A stretch of 64,000 bases of DNA from assembly GCA_016875555.1 (NCBI GenBank), contig VGPG01000001.1, forward strand, positions 41,451 to 105,450, in the 5' to 3' direction. Below, piece by piece: positions 31,930 through 41,990 of the stretch (position 1 is its first letter; each line of letters opens with the position of its first letter). The notes below the pieces were generated by a model. It was not told the origin of the DNA. It searched no databases and saw only the letters and a program-made list of their open reading frames with translations. Source of the stretch: Chloroflexota bacterium (GTDB taxonomy: Bacteria > Chloroflexota > Chloroflexia > Chloroflexales > Roseiflexaceae). The position numbers and the translations under genes are program-made.

Positions 31930-33129
31930 GTGGCGACATTCCTTATCCGCCGCCTCATCCAAATGGTCATCGTGCTGCTTGCATCGGCGATTGTGTCGTA
32001 TGCCCTCCTTTATTTAGCACCGGGCGGTCCAACTACCGGACTACGCCAAATTCAACAAGGTGGACGCAACTCGATTACCGCCGAAGATATCGCACGTATC
32101 AAGGCCCGCTTTGAGCTTGATTTATTTTTGCCGTATCGCTTTACGCGCTGGCTCGCTGGCTTCCCAAGTGGTCCAATTACCATTGGTGGTCAAACCTTTT
32201 TTGCCGATACTCCGGCAGGCTGTGCAATTCCTGGCCAAGTCCGATTACGCTATCCCGATGGCACCTCAGAAATCATCGAAGAAGGGTGTGAGGAGTACGT
32301 CACGTTCGCCGATTTGGCCGATCGCCGTACAAGCCGAGGGATTATTTTCGGCGATTTCGGCAACTCACAAGTCATCTTGCGCGATCGCCCGATTTCTGTC
32401 CTGATTGAGAGTCGACTCCCATACACCCTCCAGCTGATGGGTGCTGCGCTCTTCATCTCCATTCTGATTGGCGTTCCTCTGGGTATTTATTCTGCCGTAC
32501 GCCAGTATTCTCGCTTTGACTACGTCATGACCACCGTGTCGTTCGTGGGCTCATCGCTCCCCACATTCGTTATCGGTATCATTTGTATATTAATCTTTGC
32601 GATTGCCGCAAAAGAAGCAGGGCTCCCGTATTTACCACCAGGAAGTGCCGTTGCACTCAGTGATTACACCGTACCGTGGATTGGCACCGTTGAATCTGAG
32701 TCCACCCTCGACCGCCTGTTGCACTTCATCATGCCCTGTGGTGTCCTCGTATTTGTAAACATTGCCGGCTACAGTCGATTCATTCGCTCAGGCATGCTCG
32801 AGGTGCTCCGACTTGACTACGTGCGCACGGCCCGTTCCAAAGGTTTGCGCGAACGCACGGTCGTGCTCAAACACGCACTGCGTAATGCAATTCTGCCATT
32901 CATCACCCTGCTTGCAGGAGTCTTTGCGGAACTATTCGGCGGAGCAGCTATCACCGAGGCCATTTTCAACTGGCCTGGCTTAGGCCGCCTATTGGTTGAC
33001 TCCATCGAGCGCACTGACTACACTGTTGCCATGTCACTCACCATGGTAAGCATCTTTCTGTTGTTGCTCGGCTATCTCATCACTGACATTCTCTATAGCG
33101 TGCTTGACCCACGCATTCGATTGTCGTAG
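31930..33129 (+). CDS. Oligopeptide ABC transporter permease, DppB type
   Basis: 399 residues. GTG at 31930 is chosen because TTGGGAG lies about 9 bases upstream; the product then starts VATFLIRRLIQMV. First membrane helix about 5-25, then a large extracytoplasmic loop (about 45-155), longer than in most DppB proteins, and five further helices. The EAA cytoplasmic loop YVRTARSKGLRERTVVLKHALRNAILP is intact and contacts the ATPases. It pairs with the DppC-type permease 11 bases downstream. Confidence 0.93.
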   Translation: MATFLIRRLIQMVIVLLASAIVSYALLYLAPGGPTTGLRQIQQGGRNSITAEDIARIKARFELDLFLPYRFTRWLAGFPSGPITIGGQTFFADTPAGCAIPGQVRLRYPDGTSEIIEEGCEEYVTFADLADRRTSRGIIFGDFGNSQVILRDRPISVLIESRLPYTLQLMGAALFISILIGVPLGIYSAVRQYSRFDYVMTTVSFVGSSLPTFVIGIICILIFAIAAKEAGLPYLPPGSAVALSDYTVPWIGTVESESTLDRLLHFIMPCGVLVFVNIAGYSRFIRSGMLEVLRLDYVRTARSKGLRERTVVLKHALRNAILPFITLLAGVFAELFGGAAITEAIFNWPGLGRLLVDSIERTDYTVAMSLTMVSIFLLLLGYLITDILYSVLDPRIRLS

Positions 33130-33140
33130 AGGGGCTCATC

Positions 33141-34166
33141 ATGACTACACCTGCACGCACACGCCCCGCAAGTCAATGGCAACTCATTGTTCGGCGCTTC
33201 ACCAAGCATCGCGTTGCAATGTTTTGTTTGTACATCCTCATTAGCCTGTATCTCGTCTCCATGCTTGCACCATACATTGCTCCGTATCCACGCGATGAAA
33301 TTTCGCTCGATCGTTCGTATGTCACCCCCATGCAAACCTCCAAAATAGGCACGTTCCACGTATTAGGTACCGACCATATCGGTCGTGACTTCTTCACGCG
33401 ACTCATCTATGCCGCCCGCGTATCATTAACGACCGCACTGACCGTCGTCACAATTAGCACCATCATTGGGGTCACCGTTGGTCTCATCGCCGGTTATTTT
33501 GGTGGATGGGTTGACAATCTCGTCACACGATTTATCGAATTTATTTCCACATTCCCAACATTTACGCTGCTCCTTATTGCGGGTTCGATTATTTTGCAGA
33601 GCGAACAAGCAATACCCATTCCCGAAATACTAACCAAAATCTTCTCATTCTTGATGGCCATCAACGAACGCGAAGCACGGCAAGTTGTCATGATTGTCGT
33701 CATTTTCGTCTTGTTGGGGTGGACAGGTGTGGCACGCTTTGTACGTGGGATGGTATTATCCATCCGCGAACAGCTCTACGTGGAGTCGTCGCGAGCACTT
33801 GGTGGTTCTCACATCCACAACATGCTCACACACGTGCTGCCAAACGCCATGCCACCCATCATCGTTGCATACACACTTGGCCTGAGTGGCACCCTCGTTT
33901 CGGAGTCAGCACTCAGCTTCTTGGGATTCGGCATTCAAGATCCAACGCCAAGCTGGGGTAACATGCTCTCGTTCGCCAACAGCTATATGTTTAATTACCC
34001 GTGGATGCCGCTCGTACCTACCCTACCCATCCTCGTCTGTTCACTCGCAATCAACTATGTCGGTGACGGTCTGCGCGATGCCCTTGATCCACGCGTCCAA
34101 ACCGAAGTGCGCCGCGAACAGCGCGATGCACTCTTAGCCGCCATCCGTGAGCGGAGTAAATCATGA
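33141..34166 (+). CDS. Oligopeptide ABC transporter permease, DppC type
   Basis: 341 residues. N-terminal helix (about 27-47), the HVLGTDHIGRDFFTRLIYAARVSL segment diagnostic of DppC/OppC, and the EAA loop YVESSRALGGSHIHNMLTHVLPNAMPP. A cytoplasmic stretch near 140-165 (LTKIFSFLMAINEREARQ) is longer than in Dpp/Opp models. It overlaps the next gene by four bases and forms the membrane channel with the DppB-type protein. Confidence 0.93.
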   Translation: MTTPARTRPASQWQLIVRRFTKHRVAMFCLYILISLYLVSMLAPYIAPYPRDEISLDRSYVTPMQTSKIGTFHVLGTDHIGRDFFTRLIYAARVSLTTALTVVTISTIIGVTVGLIAGYFGGWVDNLVTRFIEFISTFPTFTLLLIAGSIILQSEQAIPIPEILTKIFSFLMAINEREARQVVMIVVIFVLLGWTGVARFVRGMVLSIREQLYVESSRALGGSHIHNMLTHVLPNAMPPIIVAYTLGLSGTLVSESALSFLGFGIQDPTPSWGNMLSFANSYMFNYPWMPLVPTLPILVCSLAINYVGDGLRDALDPRVQTEVRREQRDALLAAIRERSKS

Positions 34167-35149
34167 GTACACAACCACTTCTTACTGTCCAGAGTCTCAA
34201 GACCTACTTCTTTACGCCAAATGGTGTCGTTCAAGCTGTTGATGGCATTGACCTGCATCTGATGCCCGGTGAGACGCTCGGTATTGTCGGCGAATCGGGC
34301 TCCGGCAAAAGTGTTACCTCGCTCTCGATTATGCGCCTCATCTCCGACCCCGGCGAAATCGTTGAAGGGTCTATTGTCTTTGATGGCGTCAATCTGCTCG
34401 AATTGCCCGAAGAAGTCATGCGCACCTACCGCGGCAACCGCATCTCGATGATCTTTCAACAACCGACATCGTGCCTCAACCCGGTGTATACGGTAGGTTC
34501 ACAAATCACTGAAACGCTACAGATCCACCAAAACCTGACGCCCGAAGAGGCCCGAAAACGCGCCGTCGAGCTCCTCAAACTCGTGCGCCTGCCTGACGCC
34601 GAACAACGCATGAACTCATACCCACACGAGATTTCGGGTGGCCAAGCACAACGCATCATGATTGCCATGGCACTCGCCTGTAACCCGGCGCTGCTCATCG
34701 CCGATGAGCCGACCACTGCACTTGATGTGACCATTCAAGCCCAGATTCTTGAGTTGATGCGTGAGCTACGCAACACGATAAGCACTGCCATCATTCTCAT
34801 CACGCATGACCTCGGTGTAATTGCCGAGATGGCCGATCGTGTCAATGTCATGTACGCCGGGCAAGTAGTCGAGTCAGCCACAGTGCACCAGCTTTTTGAT
34901 GCGCCGTTACATCCGTACTCAACGGCACTCCTCAATTCGATGCCGATATTAGGTGCAGAAAATGGTCGGATGCTCGAATCCATTGAAGGCACAGTGCCGA
35001 TGATGATTAATCCACCAATCGGTTGTCGCTTTGCCGAACGCTGTAGCAAACGCTTTGAGCGCTGTGACAAGGCACCACCCCTTACCACTCACGAAGGCCG
35101 TCAGGTTCGCTGCTGGCTCTACGCCACCGATGGAGCACCAAGTTTATGA
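34163..35149 (+). CDS. Oligopeptide ABC transporter ATP-binding protein, DppD type
   Basis: 328 residues. Walker [15 protein letters not shown]-loop [17 protein letters not shown], signature [15 protein letters not shown], Walker [15 protein letters not shown] and switch His in [10 protein letters not shown], then the C-terminal oligopeptide extension with cysteines [16 protein letters not shown] that in relatives can hold an iron-sulfur cluster. Start and stop both overlap neighbours by four bases, so translation is coupled through the operon. Confidence 0.95.
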   Translation: MSTQPLLTVQSLKTYFFTPNGVVQAVDGIDLHLMPGETLGIVGESGSGKSVTSLSIMRLISDPGEIVEGSIVFDGVNLLELPEEVMRTYRGNRISMIFQQPTSCLNPVYTVGSQITETLQIHQNLTPEEARKRAVELLKLVRLPDAEQRMNSYPHEISGGQAQRIMIAMALACNPALLIADEPTTALDVTIQAQILELMRELRNTISTAIILITHDLGVIAEMADRVNVMYAGQVVESATVHQLFDAPLHPYSTALLNSMPILGAENGRMLESIEGTVPMMINPPIGCRFAERCSKRFERCDKAPPLTTHEGRQVRCWLYATDGAPSL

Positions 35150-36120
35150 GCCACGCACTCCTTGAGGTCAAAAACCTCGTCAAGCACTTCCCCATTCGTA
35201 CTGGTCTTTTGCGGCGCGTCACTGGTCAAGTACGAGCGGTCGACGATGTTTCATTCACCATCAACAAAGGTGAAACACTTGGTCTTGTCGGTGAATCTGG
35301 CTGTGGCAAAACGACCGTCGGTCGCACCCTGTTACGCCTCATCCCTGCAACGAGTGGGAGTGTGTCTTTCGAGGGTCAAGAGGTCCTGACTGCCTCGCGT
35401 GGTGAAATCAAACAGCTCCGCCGAAAGATGCAAATCGTCTTCCAAGACCCATTTGCATCGCTCGACCCACGCCGCACCATTGGCGAAAGCGTCGCCGAAG
35501 GCCTGGTCATCCACAATGTTGGGACCCGCCAAGAACAACAAGACAAAGTCGCTGCCATGATGGAGCGTGTTGGGCTCTCCGCATCGTTGCTCGAACGCTT
35601 CCCGCACGAGTTTTCGGGTGGTCAACGGCAACGCATCGGCATCGCACGGGCACTCGTAATGGATCCGTCACTGCTCGTCCTCGATGAACCGGTCTCAGCC
35701 CTAGACGTGAGCATCCAGGCGCAAGTGCTCAACCTGCTCAAAAAGCTCCAAGACGAACTCGGACTGACCTATTTATTTGTGGCGCACAACCTTGGCGTCG
35801 TCGAGTATGTCAGCACGCGCATCGGCGTCATGTATCTCGGCAAAATTGTCGAACTCGCACCGCGCAGTGATGTCTTCAGACGGCCACTTCACCCCTACAC
35901 CAAAGCACTGAGTGCCGCCGTGCCAGTACCGCGCCCAACTGCGACACGCGAACGCATCGTCCTTCAAGGTGACGTACCGAGCCCGGCGAATCCGCCGCAG
36001 GGATGTCGGTTCCATACGCGTTGCTGGATGGCCAAAGATATCTGCCGCGTGCAAGAACCTCGACTCGAAGAAAAATCCCCCGGACGATGGTCGGCTTGCC
36101 ACTTCTGGAATCAGGTATAA
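35146..36120 (+). CDS. Oligopeptide ABC transporter ATP-binding protein, DppF type
   Basis: 324 residues. Walker [17 protein letters not shown]-loop [17 protein letters not shown], signature [15 protein letters not shown], Walker [15 protein letters not shown] and [12 protein letters not shown], where N replaces the usual D after the switch histidine. The C-terminal oligo_HPY region has [16 protein letters not shown]. Last gene of the operon, followed directly by a terminator. Confidence 0.95.
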   Translation: MSHALLEVKNLVKHFPIRTGLLRRVTGQVRAVDDVSFTINKGETLGLVGESGCGKTTVGRTLLRLIPATSGSVSFEGQEVLTASRGEIKQLRRKMQIVFQDPFASLDPRRTIGESVAEGLVIHNVGTRQEQQDKVAAMMERVGLSASLLERFPHEFSGGQRQRIGIARALVMDPSLLVLDEPVSALDVSIQAQVLNLLKKLQDELGLTYLFVAHNLGVVEYVSTRIGVMYLGKIVELAPRSDVFRRPLHPYTKALSAAVPVPRPTATRERIVLQGDVPSPANPPQGCRFHTRCWMAKDICRVQEPRLEEKSPGRWSACHFWNQV

Positions 36121-36127
36121 CACACAC

Positions 36128-36170
36128 GCACAACGGGGGCGCGGAGCGATGCTCCGCGCCCCCGTTGTGC
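36128..36170. terminator. Terminator between the transporter operon and the M16 peptidase gene
   Basis: GCACAACGGGGGCGCGGAGC-gat-GCTCCGCGCCCCCGTTGTGC, a 20-bp perfect stem between two convergent genes. It ends right at the peptidase stop codon. Confidence 0.9.
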
Positions 36171-36171
36171 A

Positions 36172-37446
36172 CTACAGATTCGTAAAATGCAGCTCCTTTA
36201 CGAGTGCGTCCATCTTCTGTACCGGGCCAATCAACGTCAAATGCAGATGTGCATCACGCAAAATCCGCTGCGTCACCCGCGAAATATCGTCAAGTACAAG
36301 CCGCTCCACATCGTGTACCACCGTGTCAACCGGAATAATCCGACCATAACGCAACACGTGTGATCCATTGCGCATGGCAACCGCCATAGTATCCTCAAGC
36401 GAAAGAAGAATACCGCCTTTCACTTGCTCCTTGATTTGTGCGAGTTCACGTGCGTCAATGCCCCGGTGCAATACCTCACGGAGGACTTTCATCACCGCAT
36501 GAATCGCCTCGTTGATATGCGCAGGATCAACGCTCGCACTCACCACCCATTTGCCTGCATCAGCATATTCGCGACTATATGAGCCAATCATGTAGGCTAA
36601 TGCGCGCTCTTCACGAATCTCTTGAAAAAGTCGTGACGTCGAGTTACCACCGACCACCGCATCAAACACCAACAATGCGCGTCGATCAGGGTCGTTAATC
36701 GCCAACGCTGGCATGCCCAAACAAAAATGCACCTGCTCACTCTCGTCAAATTTGACCGTCACCTTGGGGCCAGCCACCGGTGCCGCCGTAGGGCGCAGTT
36801 GGCTTGCGACTCCCGCCGGCAAGCCAGCAAATGCCTCCGTCACTAATGCGAGTGTGGTAGCCACATCCACATTCCCAGCAATTGAAATCATCACATTTGC
36901 ACGGTTATATGCAGTCTGCCAAAATGCAACGAGTTCTTCGCGCCGGAATTGCCCGACAGTCTCGACACTCCCTGCGATATCACGACCAATAGGTTGATTC
37001 CCCCATAATGCGTAGTCCGATAGCATGTGAACCAGTTCTGCAGGAGAATCTTCCGTTTGGCTAATCTCTTCGATGATGACGCGGCGCTCTTTTTCTACAT
37101 CGCTTGCCAATAATAGTGGATGCATCATCATATCGGCCAATACGTCAATCGCCCGTGCAAGGTGAATATGTGCCACCTTGACCGAGTACACCGTTGATTC
37201 AACATTCGTGTAGGCATCAATCATCCCACCCACACCTTCAATCGTCTCGATCAAGGTTTTGGGATTTGGGCGTAATGTAGTCCCCTTGAAAAGCATATGC
37301 TCGATGAAGTGTGCCATGCCACTCTGATGATCCTGCTCATGCCCCGATCCAATCGCCACATAACAACACACCGATGCCGAATATGTATGTGGAAGTGATT
37401 CAATGACCACCCGCAAACCACCATCCAACACATGGAGCTCTGGCAT
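36172..37446 (-). CDS. M16-family zinc peptidase (processing-peptidase-like)
   Basis: 424 residues from the ATG at 37446; the frame is open for 32 more codons but that part is unlike the family. The inverted zinc motif HFIEH is at 46-50, and the third ligand E127 lies at the family spacing of 76 residues (VIIEEISQTED). The later VGGNSTSRLFQEIREERALAY and the YSREYADAGKW segment are also standard. Related bacterial enzymes are called PqqL/YmxG-like; substrate unknown. Single gene. Confidence 0.93.
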   Translation of the reverse strand: MPELHVLDGGLRVVIESLPHTYSASVCCYVAIGSGHEQDHQSGMAHFIEHMLFKGTTLRPNPKTLIETIEGVGGMIDAYTNVESTVYSVKVAHIHLARAIDVLADMMMHPLLLASDVEKERRVIIEEISQTEDSPAELVHMLSDYALWGNQPIGRDIAGSVETVGQFRREELVAFWQTAYNRANVMISIAGNVDVATTLALVTEAFAGLPAGVASQLRPTAAPVAGPKVTVKFDESEQVHFCLGMPALAINDPDRRALLVFDAVVGGNSTSRLFQEIREERALAYMIGSYSREYADAGKWVVSASVDPAHINEAIHAVMKVLREVLHRGIDARELAQIKEQVKGGILLSLEDTMAVAMRNGSHVLRYGRIIPVDTVVHDVERLVLDDISRVTQRILRDAHLHLTLIGPVQKMDALVKELHFTNL

Positions 37447-37512
37447 GATTCGCCCTTTTTTATGCAATACCAATCTCAATGCATCATACCACGCAACGCA
37501 CTGCCAAACTTG

Positions 37513-37521
37513 TGGTAATAT
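37513..37521 (+). promoter_or_regulatory. Extended -10 element TGGTAATAT
   Basis: TGn followed by TAATAT, 37 bases before the ATG of the small membrane protein; no clear -35. Confidence 0.4.
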
Positions 37522-37557
37522 AGCCGGTGACAAATACGTCACTAGATGGAGTCACTC

Positions 37558-37779
37558 ATGAAAAAGCCATGGCACTGGATTGCCATTTTGATCGCCGCCT
37601 ACCCATTCTTGGCTCTTGGTTTTAAGCTTATCGAATCAGAGTCAATTATCACCGTCCTGGTCTACTTCGGCATTTTGGCTGGTCTCGTTGTCGGCATCAT
37701 CTTGGGTCTGCGTCAGAAGCCCAGCAAAGGTGAATTAGTCAAGCCGAGCTGGGAAGAATCGTTGAACCAACGACAGTAA
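37558..37779 (+). CDS. Small two-helix membrane protein
   Basis: 73 residues from the ATG at 37558, with TGGAG about 7 bases upstream. Two hydrophobic helices (about 7-25 and 30-50) follow MKKPWHW and are joined by a short ESES loop; the end is charged (QKPSKGELVKPSWEESLNQRQ). Not recognised. Followed by its own terminator, so it is a separate transcription unit. Confidence 0.75.
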   Translation: MKKPWHWIAILIAAYPFLALGFKLIESESIITVLVYFGILAGLVVGIILGLRQKPSKGELVKPSWEESLNQRQ

Positions 37780-37792
37780 TCCTGTCCTGACC

Positions 37793-37830
37793 ATACAACC
37801 GACGCACCATTGCGTCGGTTGTATGTTTTT
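37793..37830 (+). terminator. Rho-independent terminator
   Basis: ATACAACCGACGCA-ccat-TGCGTCGGTTGTAT followed by GTTTTT. It ends the small membrane protein transcript and lies 13 bases before the MFS start codon. Confidence 0.85.
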
Positions 37831-37842
37831 AGGGAACTCACT

Positions 37843-39102
37843 ATGCTCGGGCCATTTCGTAGTACAACCAATCTCCCGGCTGACGAAGCCCTCGCCATTC
37901 ATAATCAGCGCAGTGTGATCATCGATGGCATCGGCGTCGGCATCGTGAACGGCATTGCCACCTTCCTCTCTGTCTTCTTGGCCCGCCTCGGTGCTTCACC
38001 ACTCTTGGTTGGGCTCCTTACTTCAATGCCCGCACTCACTGGTTTGCTCCTCGCCATCCCGGTCGGGCGCATGCTCGAGCGCCAATCCAACCCGGTGCCG
38101 TGGTACTCACGCGCCCGCATCTGGGTCCAGGCTTCGTACGCATTTACCGGCATTTTGCCATTCATCATCCCCCTCGAATACGTCCCGCTGGCCATCATCG
38201 CCATTTGGGCCATTGCCACCATCCCCCAGACCATCGTCAATATCACCTTTACAGTGGTCATGGGCGCCGCTGCCGGCCCAAATCGCCGCCAACAACTCAT
38301 GAGTTGGCGCTGGTCAACCCTCGGCGCAGCCTCGGCACTCTCGGTTGCGGGGGCAGGGTGGGTGCTCAACCACTACGAGTCCGCCTTCCCCATCAATTAC
38401 CAAGTCGTCTTCATATTGTCCTTTGTCGGTGGAATGCTCAGTTTTTTGTTTTCGTCGCGCATCAGCATCCCCCCGACCGCCCCACCCACCGAACACAAAC
38501 GCGGCATCCGCGCCCTGCTGAGCGAGAGCACGGCCATGTTCCGCGAGACACCAGCATTCGCTCGGTTCATCTCTGCATCGTTCATTTTCAACTGCGGATT
38601 ATGGATGGCCATGCCCCTCTTCCCACTCTACTGGGTCCGCGTCATGCAGGCGAGCGACTTCTCCATTGGTCTGATTAACACCGTCAATAGTGGCGTATTG
38701 CTCATCGCCTACTTCTTTTGGGCACGTATCTCTAGTCAAAAAGGCAATCTCCCTGTCTTATTCGCATCAACGATTGCGTTGGCACTGTACCCCTTCTTGA
38801 CCGGCATGACCCAATCCGTCGGTATCATTATCGTCCTCGCAGCACTCGCCGGATTCATCGGCGCCGGCAAAGACTTGGTATTTTTTGATATTGCCCTCGG
38901 CACCATGCCCAAAGACCGCGTCGCGTCGTATGTCGCCCTCCAACAACTAACCGGCTATGTGGCAACCCTCGCCATGCCGCTCATTGGCACCTGGATTGCC
39001 GATCGATTTGACTACCATATCGCGCTGTTTATTGCCGCGGGGTTGCGCCTATCCGGTGTCGTGTTGTTATATCTTTTGAAAATCGGCCGCACAACAACCT
39101 AA
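37843..39102 (+). CDS. MFS transporter
   Basis: 419 residues with about 12 hydrophobic segments. ATG at 37843 has AGGGAA 6-7 bases upstream. Start MLGPFRSTTNLPADEALAIHNQRSVIIDGIG, a basic loop after helix 4-5 (GPNRRQQLMSWRWS) and the long cytoplasmic mid-loop around ISIPPTAPPTEHKRGIRALL fit a major facilitator. The substrate cannot be assigned. The upstream terminator is so close that the promoter must lie in it or read through it. Confidence 0.88.
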   Translation: MLGPFRSTTNLPADEALAIHNQRSVIIDGIGVGIVNGIATFLSVFLARLGASPLLVGLLTSMPALTGLLLAIPVGRMLERQSNPVPWYSRARIWVQASYAFTGILPFIIPLEYVPLAIIAIWAIATIPQTIVNITFTVVMGAAAGPNRRQQLMSWRWSTLGAASALSVAGAGWVLNHYESAFPINYQVVFILSFVGGMLSFLFSSRISIPPTAPPTEHKRGIRALLSESTAMFRETPAFARFISASFIFNCGLWMAMPLFPLYWVRVMQASDFSIGLINTVNSGVLLIAYFFWARISSQKGNLPVLFASTIALALYPFLTGMTQSVGIIIVLAALAGFIGAGKDLVFFDIALGTMPKDRVASYVALQQLTGYVATLAMPLIGTWIADRFDYHIALFIAAGLRLSGVVLLYLLKIGRTTT

Positions 39103-39219
39103 CACATCCCATCACCTACTGACCGCATGAAATGCAACACATTGACTCCACATCTGGTGAATCGACACATCCATCCGGCCATCCCCCACACAATACACGT
39201 ATCCCTCAGATAACAATCA

Positions 39220-39251
39220 CGCCCCATGTGCCAGCCGACACATGGGGCGTA
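39220..39251. terminator. Hairpin terminator between convergent genes
   Basis: ACGCCCCATGTG-ccagccga-CACATGGGGCGT, 12-bp stem just beyond the FAH-family gene stop and 120 bases past the MFS gene. Confidence 0.78.
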
Positions 39252-39272
39252 GATCTCCTGTCTGATCCTCAA

Positions 39273-40151
39273 TTACTTGGCGGCTACAACCTGGTTGGTC
39301 AAGACGCCAATGCGCTCAATTTCGGCTTCCATGACGTCACCTGGCTTCATGTACTCTTTAGGATTACGCCCCATGCCGACACCCGAAGGCGTGCCGGTGC
39401 AGACAATCTGCCCTGCCTCGATGGTGCTGCCCAACGTCAAGTACTCGATGCTGGTCGGAATATCAAAAATCAGGTCACCAGTGTTTGAGTTCTGGCGCTC
39501 ATCGCCGTTTAAGCGCAACTTAATCGCTAATACCGTAGGATCAGGAATCTCGTCAGCCGTCACAATACATGGCCCAATTGGACAGCTGTTGTCGAGGCTC
39601 TTGCCCTTGAAGAACTGCTGATGACGATTCTGCAGGTCACGTGCCGAAATGTCGTTGACTACCGTATAGCCGAAGACGTAGCTCAACGCGTCTTCTTTGC
39701 GCACATTCTTGGCGCTCTTGCCGAAGATATACGCCAACTCAACTTCGTAGTCCAACTCACTTGTCACGTTCGGATCGAGGGGCACCTCATCACCGTCTCC
39801 GCATACGCTGTTCAGCGCTTTCGTAAAGAAGACCGGGAACTCCGGTAACTTTGGCTCACGCCCACGGGCCAAGTCGGATTCAATCGCATGTGCCACGTAG
39901 TTCATGCCGAGACACATCACGTTCTGCTTGGGGCGTGGGATTGGTGACAACAAACGGACGTCAGCACGCTTCACCACCTGTGCTGCTGCAGCCACAGCCG
40001 CACGCGCCTTGGTTAATGCAGCCTCACCACCATCAATCAACGCCAACATGCTTGGCGCCACACTGTCGAGTACTACAATCTCACTGTCATTGGCACGCAA
40101 CGCACCAATATGCACACTACCGCTCTTGGTCGCAAATGTTACCAGTCGCAC
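39273..40151 (-). CDS. Fumarylacetoacetate hydrolase (FAH) family protein
   Basis: 292 residues; GTG start with AAAGGAG 6 bases upstream. The FAH fold is clear: CLGMNYVAHAIE, PVFFTKALNSVCGDGDEV, ELDYEVELAYIFGK with the metal-binding E-x-E, GYTVVNDISARDLQ, and the end IVCTGTPSGVGMGR...LKPGD-like MKPGDVMEAEIERIG. Relatives include 2-keto-4-pentenoate hydratases, ureidoglycolate lyases and oxaloacetate decarboxylases; the reaction here cannot be fixed from sequence. Single gene. Confidence 0.92.
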   Translation of the reverse strand: MRLVTFATKSGSVHIGALRANDSEIVVLDSVAPSMLALIDGGEAALTKARAAVAAAAQVVKRADVRLLSPIPRPKQNVMCLGMNYVAHAIESDLARGREPKLPEFPVFFTKALNSVCGDGDEVPLDPNVTSELDYEVELAYIFGKSAKNVRKEDALSYVFGYTVVNDISARDLQNRHQQFFKGKSLDNSCPIGPCIVTADEIPDPTVLAIKLRLNGDERQNSNTGDLIFDIPTSIEYLTLGSTIEAGQIVCTGTPSGVGMGRNPKEYMKPGDVMEAEIERIGVLTNQVVAAK

Positions 40152-40266
40152 AATAATCTCCTTTGCCTATTGCGGATGTCTCTATCCTACCATAGAACAT
40201 CGCCTGCACCGTTTGCGGGGTATGAGTACGTCAGACATTAGTCCAATTGCATCTTACGCTATCTCG

Positions 40267-41211
40267 TCAGTGTAGCCGTATATCTGGTTGCCACAGGGCC
40301 CCCAACAACTGCACATACCCAGATATGCGCTCACGACGCATCTGACGCTTATGGCCAATAGCCCACTTACACATCTCAACCAGTACTTCACCGACAAACA
40401 TCAGCCACAACCCAAGCTGTGCCACGCGCATAGTGGGCATCCCGTATGCCAAAAACACTTCACGCAGGCGGCTCTGATAAAACCAGATGTGGCGTTGTAC
40501 CGGCATCTGTTTACTACTTTGTCCTTCAAAGTGCACCACGACTGCCTGCGGCACAAACAGCATCCGCTGCGCGACACCTGCACTCAGACGTCGTTGCCAC
40601 TCAACTTCCTCGGCATATAATGCGAACCGTGGATCAAACAGACCGCGGCGCGTGATAATCTCGGTACGCATTAACAATACGGCACCTACCAACCAATCAA
40701 CCGCTTGTTCGCGGTGTGCAGGAATGTCGTCGTAGCGATACCACCGTTGCCAACGGTTTTGGGGCCATCTCTGACCCAATGGTGTGCTCTCACACAGATA
40801 CGTCCCCAACGTGGGGAATCGACGGCGTGATGATTGGACACTGCCGTCGCCGTAGCGTAACTCCGGGCCACAACCAATCACCTGTGGGTTGCGCTCAAGC
40901 GCACCAACGAGTGTGGCTAATGCGCCGGGTTGCACCACGGTGTCAGGATTGAGACAACAGATGTACGGTGCCGGCTGATGGTCCAACAACCAGGTCAATC
41001 CGACATTATTACCCTTTGCAAAGCCGTGATTTACCGTCTCGGCCATGCACATCACCTGCGGGAACTCGGTGTGTACCATGGATACGCTCCCGTCGTGTGA
41101 CGCATTGTCGACAACCACAATCCTGCCTACTAATGGGTCAAGAACGATGCTTTTGAGGCAATCCCGTAGCAAGTCACGCGTATTCCATGACACAATCACC
41201 ACGTCAATCAT
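40267..41211 (-). CDS. Family 2 glycosyltransferase (third of three)
   Basis: 314 residues. GT-A fold motifs: VVIVSWNTRDLLRDCL, VVVDNASHDGSV, FAKGNNVGL and the D-x-D region LNPDTVV, then LYAEEVEWQRRL typical of rhamnosyl-type transferases. A membrane-associated helix lies near the end (LGLWLMFVGEVLVEMC). Its ATG overlaps the stop of the previous glycosyltransferase (ATGA). Likely surface-polysaccharide or lipid-linked glycan assembly. Confidence 0.92.
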   Translation of the reverse strand: MIDVVIVSWNTRDLLRDCLKSIVLDPLVGRIVVVDNASHDGSVSMVHTEFPQVMCMAETVNHGFAKGNNVGLTWLLDHQPAPYICCLNPDTVVQPGALATLVGALERNPQVIGCGPELRYGDGSVQSSRRRFPTLGTYLCESTPLGQRWPQNRWQRWYRYDDIPAHREQAVDWLVGAVLLMRTEIITRRGLFDPRFALYAEEVEWQRRLSAGVAQRMLFVPQAVVVHFEGQSSKQMPVQRHIWFYQSRLREVFLAYGMPTMRVAQLGLWLMFVGEVLVEMCKWAIGHKRQMRRERISGYVQLLGALWQPDIRLH

Positions 41212-41990
41212 TGCTGGCTCCCCTTTGATGCACGTTGTAAGCGTCGAAGCTCAACAAAACTCATCATGGCGAACCACGCCATCACGGACGCCAGCACCAC
41301 ACCGACCCAACCGTCGCGCCATCCTGCATTCGTGAGGTAGCGATAGACGAACTCACGTACGGGCGCGCCCACGTAATTGCGCCAGCGTAGCGGTCGCCCC
41401 TGTTGAAACATGGTTGCTGCCTCACGCCGCGCATACGCAGCCTGCTTGTGCCACAACTCATCGAATCGCTCAATATTGAGGTGCGTGAGATGCCCCTGGA
41501 CGTGCGCAGTGCGACCGCGCACCGCTGCCACCTCATGTACCTCAATCTGCTCGTCGTAATGCGCCTCAAGCCGGCGCACCGCCCGTAATTGATAATCGGG
41601 GTACCAACCGCCGCCGACAAGACAGCGCCCAAAGAAATAGTTGTGGCGCGGTACCCAGTACCCGGACACGTCAGGGGGTGATTGCGTGCATACGGTGACA
41701 AGTTCGTCTAGTAACTCTGGTTCAACGCGCTCGTCTGCATCCAAAAAGAAGACCCATGGTTGTGTGCTCAACGACAATGCTAAATTACGCTGCCCAGGGA
41801 ATCCGCGCCACGCCTCCACGACAACGCGCGCACCCGCATCAGCGGCAATCGTCGCGGTGGCATCACTCGATCGTTGATCAACCAACACCACTATTTCGGC
41901 GACGCGCCCAGAGACACTCGCAATGGCCGCTGCGATGTGCCGCGCTTCATCTTTGGCGATAATCGCCACACTTACTGGTATCACACTCAT
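41208..41990 (-). CDS. Family 2 glycosyltransferase, WaaE/KdtX-like (second of three)
   Basis: 260 residues from the ATG at 41990, chosen because it overlaps the preceding stop by four bases; the longer frame runs into the neighbour. Motifs VSVAIIAKDEARHIAAAI, EIVVLVDQRSSDATATIA, WVFFLDADERVEPEL and GGWYPDYQLRAVRR match the WaaE-like subgroup. A hydrophobic helix sits near the C-terminus (WVGVVLASVMAWFAMMSFVEL). The acceptor sugar is unknown. Confidence 0.92.
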   Translation of the reverse strand: MSVIPVSVAIIAKDEARHIAAAIASVSGRVAEIVVLVDQRSSDATATIAADAGARVVVEAWRGFPGQRNLALSLSTQPWVFFLDADERVEPELLDELVTVCTQSPPDVSGYWVPRHNYFFGRCLVGGGWYPDYQLRAVRRLEAHYDEQIEVHEVAAVRGRTAHVQGHLTHLNIERFDELWHKQAAYARREAATMFQQGRPLRWRNYVGAPVREFVYRYLTNAGWRDGWVGVVLASVMAWFAMMSFVELRRLQRASKGSQQ